A DNA stretch of 64,000 nt. Source: a bacterium (GTDB lineage: Bacteria; Planctomycetota; UBA1135; UBA2386). The stretch spans positions 682,001 to 746,000 of the forward strand of contig JAUILN010000003.1 of NCBI GenBank assembly GCA_030432695.1. The letters run 5' to 3'. The notes under the pieces are model-generated. The model was not told the DNA's origin. It ran no database searches and was given only the letters and a program-made list of their open reading frames with translations. Shown here in pieces: positions 37,047 through 45,945 of the stretch (the stretch's first letter is position 1; every line of letters starts with the position of its first letter). Made by a program: the position numbers and the translations under genes.

Positions 37047-38072
37047 ATGCCCGAGACCGTTCGTTCCTCTGCACTCCTCGCGCTCGCCGTGGCCTCGATC
37101 CTGGCGGCTGACCTCATGGCCCAGGACCCGACCGAGCAGCCACCTGAGGTCCACCTCGGCACCGGTCGCCACTCCTACACCTGGGTCCGCGGCTTCGCGA
37201 CGCTGCCCGACCAGCCGGAGCTCGGCAATACCCACGGCTGCGTGGCCGTCGACTCCGCCGGGCGGATCTACTTCAACACCGACACCGAGCGGTCGGTCTG
37301 CGTGTTCGAGCCGGACGGCACGTTCGTGAAGTCCTGGGGCAAGTCGTTCGCAGGCGGCCTGCACGGCATGACGATCGCGCGCGAGGGGGAGCGCGAGGTC
37401 GTCTATCTGGCGCACACCGGCCGGCACGAGGTGCTGAAGACCACGCTCGATGGCGAGGTGTTGTGGTCGCGCGGCGTGCCCGAGGAGGCCGGCATCTACA
37501 AGGATGCAGGGCAGTACAAGCCGACCGACATCGTGGTTGCGCCCAACGGCTCGATCTACGTGGCGGATGGCTACGGCCAGAGCTGGGTCCACCAGTTCGA
37601 GCAGGACGGGACCTACGTCCGTTCGTGGGGAGGCCGCGGCACCGAGCCGGGCCGCATGCAGACGCCGCACGGCATCTGCGTCGACACGCGTGGTGACGAG
37701 CCGCGGCTGATCGTCGCCGACCGCGAGAACGGTCGGCTGCAGATCTTCGACCTCGACGGCGGGCTCCGCGGCGTGGTCTCCGGCATCTTCCGTCGGCCGT
37801 GCAACGTGTTCATGCACCCCAACGGCCGTGACCTCGTGGTGCCCGACCTCGCCGGTCGGGTGACGATCCTCAACGAGAAGAACGAGCTGGTCTGCCACCT
37901 CGGCGACCAGCCCGACCCGAACAAGCGCGCGAAGAACGGGATCGACAAGGCGGACTGGCGCGACGGGGAGTTCCTGTCGCCCCACGGCGCGGCGTTCGAC
38001 GCGAACGGCGATCTCTACGTACTGGACTGGAACCGGCATGGTCGGGTGACCCGACTCGCCGTCGCGCGCTGA
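37047..38072 (+). CDS. Exported NHL-repeat beta-propeller protein
   Basis: The protein is 341 residues with a signal peptide (ALLALAVASILAADLMAQD). The mature part is a six-bladed propeller of NHL type, with blade motifs such as GCVAVDSAGRIYFNTDTERS, VCVFEPDGTFVKSWGKSFAG, PTDIVVAPNGSIYVADGYGQ, VHQFEQDGTYVRSWGGRGTE, GICVDTRGDEPRLIVADREN and AAFDANGDLYVLDWNRHGRV. The GRGTEPGRMQTPHGI stretch is characteristic of 6-phosphogluconolactonase/peptidylamidoglycolate-lyase-like NHL proteins, but no active-site call is safe. It sits alone between the repeat protein and the kinase, with its own leaderless-type box. Role: a periplasmic or surface ligand- or substrate-binding propeller. Confidence 0.88.
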   Translation: MPETVRSSALLALAVASILAADLMAQDPTEQPPEVHLGTGRHSYTWVRGFATLPDQPELGNTHGCVAVDSAGRIYFNTDTERSVCVFEPDGTFVKSWGKSFAGGLHGMTIAREGEREVVYLAHTGRHEVLKTTLDGEVLWSRGVPEEAGIYKDAGQYKPTDIVVAPNGSIYVADGYGQSWVHQFEQDGTYVRSWGGRGTEPGRMQTPHGICVDTRGDEPRLIVADRENGRLQIFDLDGGLRGVVSGIFRRPCNVFMHPNGRDLVVPDLAGRVTILNEKNELVCHLGDQPDPNKRAKNGIDKADWRDGEFLSPHGAAFDANGDLYVLDWNRHGRVTRLAVAR

Positions 38073-38111
38073 TCCTTCTCTCTGGCCCTTCTCTCTGGCC
38101 CTTCTTTCTGG
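38073..38111 (+). repeat. Three tandem 13-base units
   Basis: The unit cccttctctctgg occurs at 38073-38085 (first base t), 38086-38098 (exact) and 38099-38111 (one change, cccttctttctgg). The third unit also forms the left arm of the inverted repeat that follows. Confidence 0.8.
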
Positions 38112-38141
38112 TTGGTGCCAGGCACCGAACAGAAAGAAGGG
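38099..38141. repeat. Long inverted repeat with GTGCCAGGCAC core
   Basis: The arms cccttctttctg (38099-38110) and cagaaagaaggg (38130-38141) are perfectly complementary over 12 bases. They flank GTTGGTGCC-A-GGCACCGAAC, which pairs further with one mismatch and one G-T pair around a single-base loop. A related core lies at 61074-61093. It sits between the NHL gene stop and the kinase start, and could act as a terminator-like hairpin or a short mobile repeat. Confidence 0.8.
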
Positions 38142-38146
38142 ATGTG

Positions 38147-38152
38147 TAGACT
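38147..38152 (+). promoter_or_regulatory. TAGACT -10-like box upstream of the kinase gene
   Basis: TAGACT ends 23 bases before the GTG at 38176, directly after the inverted repeat. This leaves a short leader rather than a leaderless start. Confidence 0.35.
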
Positions 38153-38175
38153 GGCGCGGCTCCGGACCCATTGCC

Positions 38176-40104
<1,929 letters not shown>

Positions 40105-40183
40105 AGGTCGGGTCGAATGCCCGGTCCGCACGCGGCTCCGGGCTTGGCTATCGTGGGGTGGCCTCCCCGAAGGATTTCCGACC

Positions 40184-41125
40184 ATGATCCGCCAGCACGT
40201 CAACTTCCTGCCCTCGGCCGCTGCCCTGTGTCTCGCGGCGCTCCTCCCGGCCCAGAACCCCTGCTACGCCGAGAACGACGGCCCGGCCTTCGGCGATGGC
40301 ACCAGCATGGGAGGGCCGGATCTCCTGCTCGGCGTCCGGTTCCAGCCGAACGTCACCGACGCGGTGCTCGGCATCCAGGTCTTCACCGGCGAGGGTCGCG
40401 GCGAGAACAGCGTCGCACTCTGGACCCACGACTCCGCGTCGAACCAGCCCGGACAGCCGCTCGGCACCGGTCGCTTCGAGATGAGTCGCACCAATTCGTG
40501 GCAGGGGGCGTGCCTCGACCAGGCGGTGGTGATCACTTCGGGTCAGACCTATTGGATGGTCTGGGGGCCGCAGAACAGCTCGCAGGCGTCGGTCCTCGAC
40601 GTCCAGCCCGGCAATGGTCAGGTGTACCGCGGCTCGTTCGATGGTGCTCGGAGCTGGAACGGCCCCTGGTCCGATCGACAGAACCACTGGAAGTTCCGCC
40701 TGCTCTGCCCGGCCAGCACGCTGCCGGGTTCATGGACCACGATGGCGGCCGGGTGCGCGGGCAGCACCGGCTCGGTCCCCTCGGTGCGCTGCGACAACGA
40801 ACCGCGGATCAACGCCACGCTCGACGTCGGCCTGAGCGCAGCTGCGCCAGCGATCAGTGGTCTCCTGCTGATCGGGCAGCCGCTCGGCATGCCGCTCGAT
40901 CTCGGCCTGGCCGGCGCGCCCGGCTGTGTGCTCCAGGGCAGCACCCTGTTCGGGCTGGTCACCAGTACCGATGCCGGTGGCGCAGCGCGCGTGCAGATCC
41001 CCATCCCCAACGATCCGCAGCTGCGTTGCGGCACGGTGACCGCGCAGGCTGCGTTCGTGGATCCCGGCAGCAATGCGCTGGGTGTGTCCCTTTCGAACGC
41101 CGCCGCGATCACGATCGGCGGCTGA
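40184..41125 (+). CDS. Exported two-domain protein with the shared end domain
   Basis: The protein is 313 residues. The ATG at 40184 has an AAGGA site about 9 bases upstream, and a signal peptide follows (FLPSAAALCLAALLPAQN). Residues ~30-180 form a jelly-roll-like module: DAVLGIQVFTGEGRGENSVA, LWTHDSASNQPGQPLGTGRF and VVITSGQTYWMVWG. The same module follows the protease domain in the two proteases at 43800 and 45946. The remaining ~125 residues are the end domain (AAGCAGSTGSVPS, LGLAGAPGCVLQ, IPIPNDPQL, SLSNAAAITIGG). No enzymatic residue is seen. It may be a minimal, protease-free relative of those proteins. Confidence 0.82.
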   Translation: MIRQHVNFLPSAAALCLAALLPAQNPCYAENDGPAFGDGTSMGGPDLLLGVRFQPNVTDAVLGIQVFTGEGRGENSVALWTHDSASNQPGQPLGTGRFEMSRTNSWQGACLDQAVVITSGQTYWMVWGPQNSSQASVLDVQPGNGQVYRGSFDGARSWNGPWSDRQNHWKFRLLCPASTLPGSWTTMAAGCAGSTGSVPSVRCDNEPRINATLDVGLSAAAPAISGLLLIGQPLGMPLDLGLAGAPGCVLQGSTLFGLVTSTDAGGAARVQIPIPNDPQLRCGTVTAQAAFVDPGSNALGVSLSNAAAITIGG

Positions 41126-41182
41126 CCGGCTCGCGGCGCGGCCTCGATGCGCTGTCGCTGCCGGTCGGGAGATCCACGGCGA

Positions 41183-41887
41183 TCAGTTCGACGGAAGCCG
41201 CTGCGTCGCGCCGGGGTCCGTGCTGGAACCGTTGCCGTTCGCGCCGCCGGACCGCGGAGCGCCTCCAGTCTTGACCTCGCTCGGCCGCGCGTTGTCCCGC
41301 ACCACCTGCTCGAATCCAGCCAGCGTCAGCACCCGCTGCACACAGCGCACCCGCTCCTGCATCGACAGCGATTCGACCGGCACGTAGGGCACGTCGAACA
41401 GCTCGAGCATCAGCTTCACCATGCCGTCGATGCGGACGACTTCCTCCCACTCGAGGCCGGCGCGCACGCCGTCGGCGACCACCAGTTCCTTGTGGGGGCG
41501 GAGGAAGAAAACTACGCCCCTGCGCACCGACTGCATGTAGTCGCCCAGCCGCGGATCACGGAACACGTCGGCCAGGATCGTCGAGTGGTGCGCGGCGTAG
41601 GCGAGATTGCAGAACGCGCGGTCGGAGACGAACGGGCCGTCGATGCGGCGCTCGGCCTCGATCTGGCGGACGAAGACCTCCTTCTGGTAGGCGTTGACCA
41701 GGTCGAGGTCGGTGCGGAGCGCGTCGAGCCGGGCCTCCATCTCGGCCAGCACGGTGCGCGCGACCTCGGCGATCATCGGGACGCCGAAGTGGTCGCGGAC
41801 CCACCGTGCCAGCGTGGTCTTGCCGGTGGCGTGGGAGCCGACCAGGTAGATGCGGGGCTGGCGGGAGCTGATCTGGGTCGTCCGCAT
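41183..41887 (-). CDS. NadR/Ttd14-like P-loop NTPase
   Basis: The protein is 234 residues. Walker A is YLVGSHATGKTTLARWV (GxxxxGKT near residues 17-24), followed by a helix-rich kinase-like core (PMIAEVARTVLAEM, FVSDRAFCNLAYAAHH, VVFFLRPHKELVVADGVRAG). This resembles AAA_28-type ATPases, which include the ribosylnicotinamide kinase part of NadR. The pattern PFVSDRAFCNLAYA fits the DR-type motif of that group. The substrate is not certain. The last ~35 residues are Gly/Ser/Asn-rich and likely disordered. The TAGTCT box 7 bases before the ATG suggests a leaderless transcript, divergent from the SGNH gene. Confidence 0.82.
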   Translation of the reverse strand: MRTTQISSRQPRIYLVGSHATGKTTLARWVRDHFGVPMIAEVARTVLAEMEARLDALRTDLDLVNAYQKEVFVRQIEAERRIDGPFVSDRAFCNLAYAAHHSTILADVFRDPRLGDYMQSVRRGVVFFLRPHKELVVADGVRAGLEWEEVVRIDGMVKLMLELFDVPYVPVESLSMQERVRCVQRVLTLAGFEQVVRDNARPSEVKTGGAPRSGGANGNGSSTDPGATQRLPSN

Positions 41888-41894
41888 GGCGCTC

Positions 41895-41900
41895 AGACTA
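41895..41900 (-). promoter_or_regulatory. TAGTCT -10-like box, leaderless type
   Basis: On the minus strand TAGTCT (41900-41895) ends 7 bases before the ATG at 41887. Confidence 0.5.
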
Positions 41901-42032
41901 GCCCTTGGGGCTCAGGCAGAGGCGGCCCTACCGCATGTTGTGGAGGTGTGTGGATATGTGGAGAGGCGGCGGCGCGTGGCCGAGAGCCCCCGGGGCAGCA
42001 TCGCCGGCCTTGGGGTCGGTCGTCCTGCCGGA

Positions 42033-42038
42033 TACCTT
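42033..42038 (+). promoter_or_regulatory. TACCTT -10-like box, leaderless type
   Basis: TACCTT ends 8 bases before the ATG at 42047. The bases between include AGGA, so a very short leader with a close ribosome site is also possible. Confidence 0.4.
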
Positions 42039-42046
42039 CGCCAGGA

Positions 42047-43219
42047 ATGGTCCGGACCAAGCGCCGCCGCAGAACGTTCGCCCTGGTTGCCATGCTCTTG
42101 GCGCTGCTCGCCGCGGATCAACTCCTCCTGCACGTGGTGCTCTCGGGTGGGACCGTCGCCGGTCGTCGGGTGGCGCCCTTCGATCCGCCGCTGTTCGCGC
42201 CGGTCCAGTTCGAGTTCCGTGACCGGCTGGCGGCCGCGGTGGAGAGTGGTCGTGATCCGGGGTTCTTCCTCGCCCACGATGCCGAACTCGGCTGGGTTCC
42301 GCGGAACGGGGGGCCGCGGCCGGCGCCCGGGCGGGAGGGGAGGTCTGGCGAGCAGCGGCGGGTGGTCGCGGTGGGGTGCTCCTTCACCTACGGCGAGGAG
42401 GTCGAGGACCACGAGACCTGGGCGGTTCACCTCGAGGCGTTGCGGCCCGACCTCGAGGTCGTGAACCTGGGGGTCAGCGCGTACGGCGTCGACCAGGCAT
42501 GGCTCCGTCTGCAACGGGAAGGTCTGCCGCTGCAGCCGGCCGAGGTCTGGCTCGGGGTCGTTCCGGAGACCCTGCCGAGGTTGGAGTCGATGTATCGCCC
42601 CGCGCACCGGCACTGGACCAACCTCTGCTGGTTCAAGCCACGTTTCGCGATGCGGCCCGACGGGACGCTCGAGCTCGTTCCCAGCCCCGCGACGACTCCG
42701 TCGGACACACTGCGCCTGCTGCGCGATCAGGAGTCGTTCGTCGCCGCGGTCGGTGTCCACGACCGCTGGGTCGCCCGCTCCCCGGTCGCCTACGCTCCCG
42801 AGGGTTCGCGGTTCGCGCATCACTCCGGACTGGGGCGCATCCTGGTGACGGTCCTCGAAGCGGCCTCGCGGCCAGCGGCCGTCGATCTCTGGTACCAGCC
42901 CGAGGACTCCGCCGCCCGGCTGTTCCTGGCGCTCGCGGAGACGATCGCCCAGCAGGTCGCCTCATCCGGGGCGCACTTCCGGATCCTGGTGCTGCCCGGG
43001 CGTGGCGATCTCCAGCGACTTCACGACGCCTCCGCGGGCGAGGGTGCCGGACTGACGGTCGAACTGCAGCAGCGCGGGGTCGACGTGGTCGACCTGACTC
43101 CGGTGCTCCTGGAGGTCGACGCCGGCTCCGACCCGAGCTTGTGGATGTCCGGCGGTCACTACTCGTCTGCCGGCAATCGACTCGTGGCCGAGGCGTTGGC
43201 TCGGCCGCGCGGACGGTGA
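42047..43219 (+). CDS. Membrane-anchored SGNH/GDSL-type hydrolase
   Basis: The protein is 390 residues from the ATG at 42047; the in-frame extension to 41147 overlaps the divergent NTPase gene. An N-terminal anchor (FALVAMLLALLAADQLLLHV) is preceded by a basic cluster (RTKRRRR). The SGNH block I is VVAVGCSFTYGEEVEDHETW (nucleophile Ser in GCSFTYG, about residue 111), block II-like is VVNLGVSAYGVDQAWL, and the end block is GGHYSSAGNRLVAEAL with the catalytic-type His. This is the arrangement of the GDSL-like lipase/acylhydrolase group common in planctomycetes. It is probably an esterase acting on acylated glycans or lipids outside the membrane; the substrate is unknown. Confidence 0.85.
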   Translation: MVRTKRRRRTFALVAMLLALLAADQLLLHVVLSGGTVAGRRVAPFDPPLFAPVQFEFRDRLAAAVESGRDPGFFLAHDAELGWVPRNGGPRPAPGREGRSGEQRRVVAVGCSFTYGEEVEDHETWAVHLEALRPDLEVVNLGVSAYGVDQAWLRLQREGLPLQPAEVWLGVVPETLPRLESMYRPAHRHWTNLCWFKPRFAMRPDGTLELVPSPATTPSDTLRLLRDQESFVAAVGVHDRWVARSPVAYAPEGSRFAHHSGLGRILVTVLEAASRPAAVDLWYQPEDSAARLFLALAETIAQQVASSGAHFRILVLPGRGDLQRLHDASAGEGAGLTVELQQRGVDVVDLTPVLLEVDAGSDPSLWMSGGHYSSAGNRLVAEALARPRGR

Positions 43220-43243
43220 TCCCGGCTCCGCCAGTCTGCGGAA

Positions 43244-43669
43244 TCAGCGGCCCACGAACACCAGCCCGTTCTGGTCGGCGATCGCGTCGATCGCGTCGTC
43301 GCGGAAGAACACCTCGCCGCGGGCGACCTCGGAGTCGAGGGCGGCGAAGCCCAGGCGGAACGCTCGGAACCCGACCGCCCAGCCATAGCGGATGTCCCGC
43401 ATCCGACCGATGCCGCCCCGCGCGCCGTACCACGCCGTCCGCGGTTCGCGCAACTTGACCTGGAACACCCCCTGGTCGGCGTAGTGCGAGGTCAGGAACT
43501 CGCGCGCCTTCTGTTCCCAGTCGTATGGCGAAGGCCCGTAGTCGGCATCGGCGAGTTCCGCAGCTGTCGGGGGCGGGAGCGTGGTGTCCACGCCGGAGCA
43601 GGCGGCGAGGAGCGCGCCGGCGGCGAGCAGCGCCCGCGCGGGGATCGTCTTCGGGAGCATCGGAGGCAT
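43244..43669 (-). CDS. Small lipoprotein of unknown function
   Basis: The protein is 141 residues (138 if the second ATG at 43660 is used). The signal ends in a lipobox (LLAAGALLAAC-S). The mature part holds AREFLTSHYADQGVFQVKLR, a Trp/Tyr pair (TAWYGARGG), YGWAVGFRAFRLGFAALDSE and a closing ADQNGLVFVGR. Length and fold suggest a small alpha/beta domain. I do not recognise the family. It is convergent with the SGNH gene, 24 bases away. Confidence 0.75.
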   Translation of the reverse strand: MPPMLPKTIPARALLAAGALLAACSGVDTTLPPPTAAELADADYGPSPYDWEQKAREFLTSHYADQGVFQVKLREPRTAWYGARGGIGRMRDIRYGWAVGFRAFRLGFAALDSEVARGEVFFRDDAIDAIADQNGLVFVGR

Positions 43670-43799
43670 CGACGACCGCGAGCATGCCAGATCTTCCCGG
43701 CATGTCGGTGGATCCTCCCGCGAATCCGGATCCTCCGTCGCTCGCCACGCCTGTGGCCCGGCTGAGCCCGGGGCGCGGCGAGCGCCGATCTGGATCGGC

Positions 43800-45755
43800 T
43801 CAGCCGCCGATCGTGGTCTCGACCGCGTTGGAGAGCGCGATGCCGAGCGTGTTGGCGGCGGGATCGATCACCACGTACTGGTGGTAGAGATGGAAGCCCA
43901 CCAGGTTGGCGTCGTTCGGGACCGGGATCTGAATGCTCGCGGTGCCCTGGGCGTCGGTCGGCGTCGCGACGTCGATGTCCAGGCTGGCCAGGATCGAGCA
44001 GCCGGCGGCACCGAAGCCGTCGAGCGCGAACGGCAGCGGGCCGAGCGCCGAGACCGTGTTCGACACGCCGGTGAACGCCACCGCCGTGGTGTTCGGGGCC
44101 GCGAATCTCAGGTTCAGGTCCATCGTCTGGCCGATCTCCGGGGCGCCGGCACCGGCCATCCCCGGGACCGCGCCACCGCTGCCGCCGCCGACGCAGATGG
44201 CCCGCGCAGCCGGCGTCGTCACGACGCCCGAGGCTGCCCAGGATTGGCCGGGTCGCCGCCAGTAGGCGGTGGCCGGGGTGCCGGAGTTCAGGTCGGAGAG
44301 GACCGTGGGGCTGCCGGTGTTGTCGACCGCGACGTAGAACGTGCCGGCCGGCACGTTGATCGGGTTGGCGAACGTGACGCCGTACCAGCCGGCGGAGCCG
44401 CCGACCGTGAGAGTTCCGGTGGCCGCGGCGTTCGAGCTCGGAACGCCGCCGGCATCCAGGAACAGCGACACCGGAACGTTCACCTGGCCGCCACTGGTCG
44501 ACCGCGCGTAGACCTCGAAGCCGGCCAGCTGCAGCGGGGAGTTCGAGGCGATCGGATAGGCATACTCGTTGCCGGTGGTGGCGCCACTCAGCGAGCCGCC
44601 GTTGGCGTTGATGCCTGCGCACTGGCCGCCCGTCGAACCGCTGCCTGCGCAGCCGATGCCGTAGGTCTGGAACGAGCCCGGCGTGATGCCGGCATTGCGG
44701 ATCGCCTGCTGCAGGTCGCTGCGGTCGATGCGTGTGCCATGGTTGCCGCCGGTGTCACAGCCGGCGTGGGTATGGATGCCGATCGCGTGGCCGGTGTTCT
44801 CGTGGATCACGGGCGAGCCGGAGTTGCCGCCGGTGGTGTCCGGGATGTAGCGGAGGAAGTCCGGCCCGATCTGGGTCAGCGCATCGAAGTGGGTCTTCTG
44901 GACCTGCTGCCAGGTCGGCGAGACCGGCGACGAGACCGTGCCGTAGCCGGTGATCCGGATGTTCTGACCGGCGGTGCTGCCCGGCACGGTGCCGAGGGTG
45001 TACCACACGCCGCCATTGGCCTCGGTCGGCAGCAGGTTGGTGTTGCTGTTGCGGCCCATGCGAGCAACCTGCCAGTCCGCGCCGATGCCGCCGTTCAGGC
45101 CGGCCAGCGTGGTGTAGGGGTACTGGTCGTTCGGTGCCGAGCGGACCAGTCCGCCGCCGTTCGTCGACAGCGGCACGTTCAGCTCCAGGATGCGGGAGCC
45201 GCTGGTCGTGCAGTGACCGGCCGTCAGCATCAGGTCGGCGCCGGCGAGCCAGCCGGTGCAGCCGAGCGTCAGGCGTCCCTGGCGAGGGTCGGTGCTCAGG
45301 ATCCGGTCGTCGGCGCCACACAGCGACTCGGTGCCGGCGGCGGGCTCCAGGCCCTGCACGATCTCCGCCACCGCGACACGGTTGCTGCGGGTGTTCGGGC
45401 CGGCAACGAGTTCGAGGAGCACTTCCTCGCCGTTGAAGAACGCCGAGTAGCCGCCCCACTCGGCGAGCGAGACACCCGTGTGGCGCTGGACCGCGGCGTC
45501 GCGGGTCGCGGTCATCCGCAGGAACGAGCCGGTGGGCAGGTTGACCTGCTCCGCGAACGCGAGCTGCATCCAGGGCGCGGACTCGAGGGTGATCCGCTCC
45601 GAGAAGACCACCCGTGCCTGGCTCGAGCCGTTGTGGAGGTAGCCGGAGTCGACCGTGGAGGGGAGCCGGATCTGAGGCGGGGTGGAGATGTGCTGGGCGG
45701 GGAGAACGGCCGACGCGACGAGGCCGAGCAGACCGACGGAGAGTGCGCTGCGCAT
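43800..45755 (-). CDS. Secreted trypsin-like serine protease with jelly-roll and shared end domains
   Basis: The protein is 651 residues from the ATG at 45755; the longer frame to 45920 is rejected because the signal peptide (ALSVGLLGLVASAVLPAQ) begins here. A ~110-residue N-terminal pro-like region precedes the chymotrypsin-fold domain: His181 in LMLTAGHCTT, a likely catalytic Asp near residue 226 in GADWQVARMG, and Ser312 in TGGNSGSPV. The oxyanion GGNSG is intact. A jelly-roll-like module follows (about 410-520; PLQLAGFEVYARSTSGGQVN, VSLFLDAGG, AGTFYVAVDN), then the shared end domain to SNAVETTIGG. The paralog at 45946 has the same architecture throughout. Confidence 0.9.
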   Translation of the reverse strand: MRSALSVGLLGLVASAVLPAQHISTPPQIRLPSTVDSGYLHNGSSQARVVFSERITLESAPWMQLAFAEQVNLPTGSFLRMTATRDAAVQRHTGVSLAEWGGYSAFFNGEEVLLELVAGPNTRSNRVAVAEIVQGLEPAAGTESLCGADDRILSTDPRQGRLTLGCTGWLAGADLMLTAGHCTTSGSRILELNVPLSTNGGGLVRSAPNDQYPYTTLAGLNGGIGADWQVARMGRNSNTNLLPTEANGGVWYTLGTVPGSTAGQNIRITGYGTVSSPVSPTWQQVQKTHFDALTQIGPDFLRYIPDTTGGNSGSPVIHENTGHAIGIHTHAGCDTGGNHGTRIDRSDLQQAIRNAGITPGSFQTYGIGCAGSGSTGGQCAGINANGGSLSGATTGNEYAYPIASNSPLQLAGFEVYARSTSGGQVNVPVSLFLDAGGVPSSNAAATGTLTVGGSAGWYGVTFANPINVPAGTFYVAVDNTGSPTVLSDLNSGTPATAYWRRPGQSWAASGVVTTPAARAICVGGGSGGAVPGMAGAGAPEIGQTMDLNLRFAAPNTTAVAFTGVSNTVSALGPLPFALDGFGAAGCSILASLDIDVATPTDAQGTASIQIPVPNDANLVGFHLYHQYVVIDPAANTLGIALSNAVETTIGG

Positions 45756-45831
45756 GGTGGAACGTGACAGGGAGAAAAGGGACAAGCCTCCCCATTGTGT
45801 TACCACGCGCCGCCGGCGCGACCCCCCTGCA

Positions 45832-45858
45832 GCGATCTCCTGGAAGTTCCGAGATCGC
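45832..45858. repeat. 8-bp inverted repeat between the two proteases
   Basis: The arms gcgatctc (45832-45839) and gagatcgc (45851-45858) are perfect, with an 11-base loop. It lies in the leader region of the downstream protease gene. Confidence 0.5.
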
Positions 45859-45884
45859 CACGGTGTGGGGACTTCGTCTCGCCG

Positions 45885-45906
45885 AAAAAACCGGGGTTCG
45901 TGCCGG
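45885..45906 (-). terminator. Weak candidate terminator after the upstream protease
   Basis: On the minus strand a CCGG...CCGG pair (45906-45903 with 45894-45891) is followed at once by TTTTTT (45890-45885). T-runs are rare in this GC-rich sequence, and this one lies just after the stop of the 45946 protease. The stem is short, so confidence is low. Confidence 0.35.
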
Positions 45907-45945
45907 GCTCGCCGTCGCACCGAGGCTGCGCCCCGTGCGGCTCGG

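Noticed and set aside
27090..38072. A toxin-immunity pair at the RHS locus
   Set aside because: No small gene follows the RHS tip; the next gene is a 1652-residue exported repeat protein that does not resemble an immunity protein.
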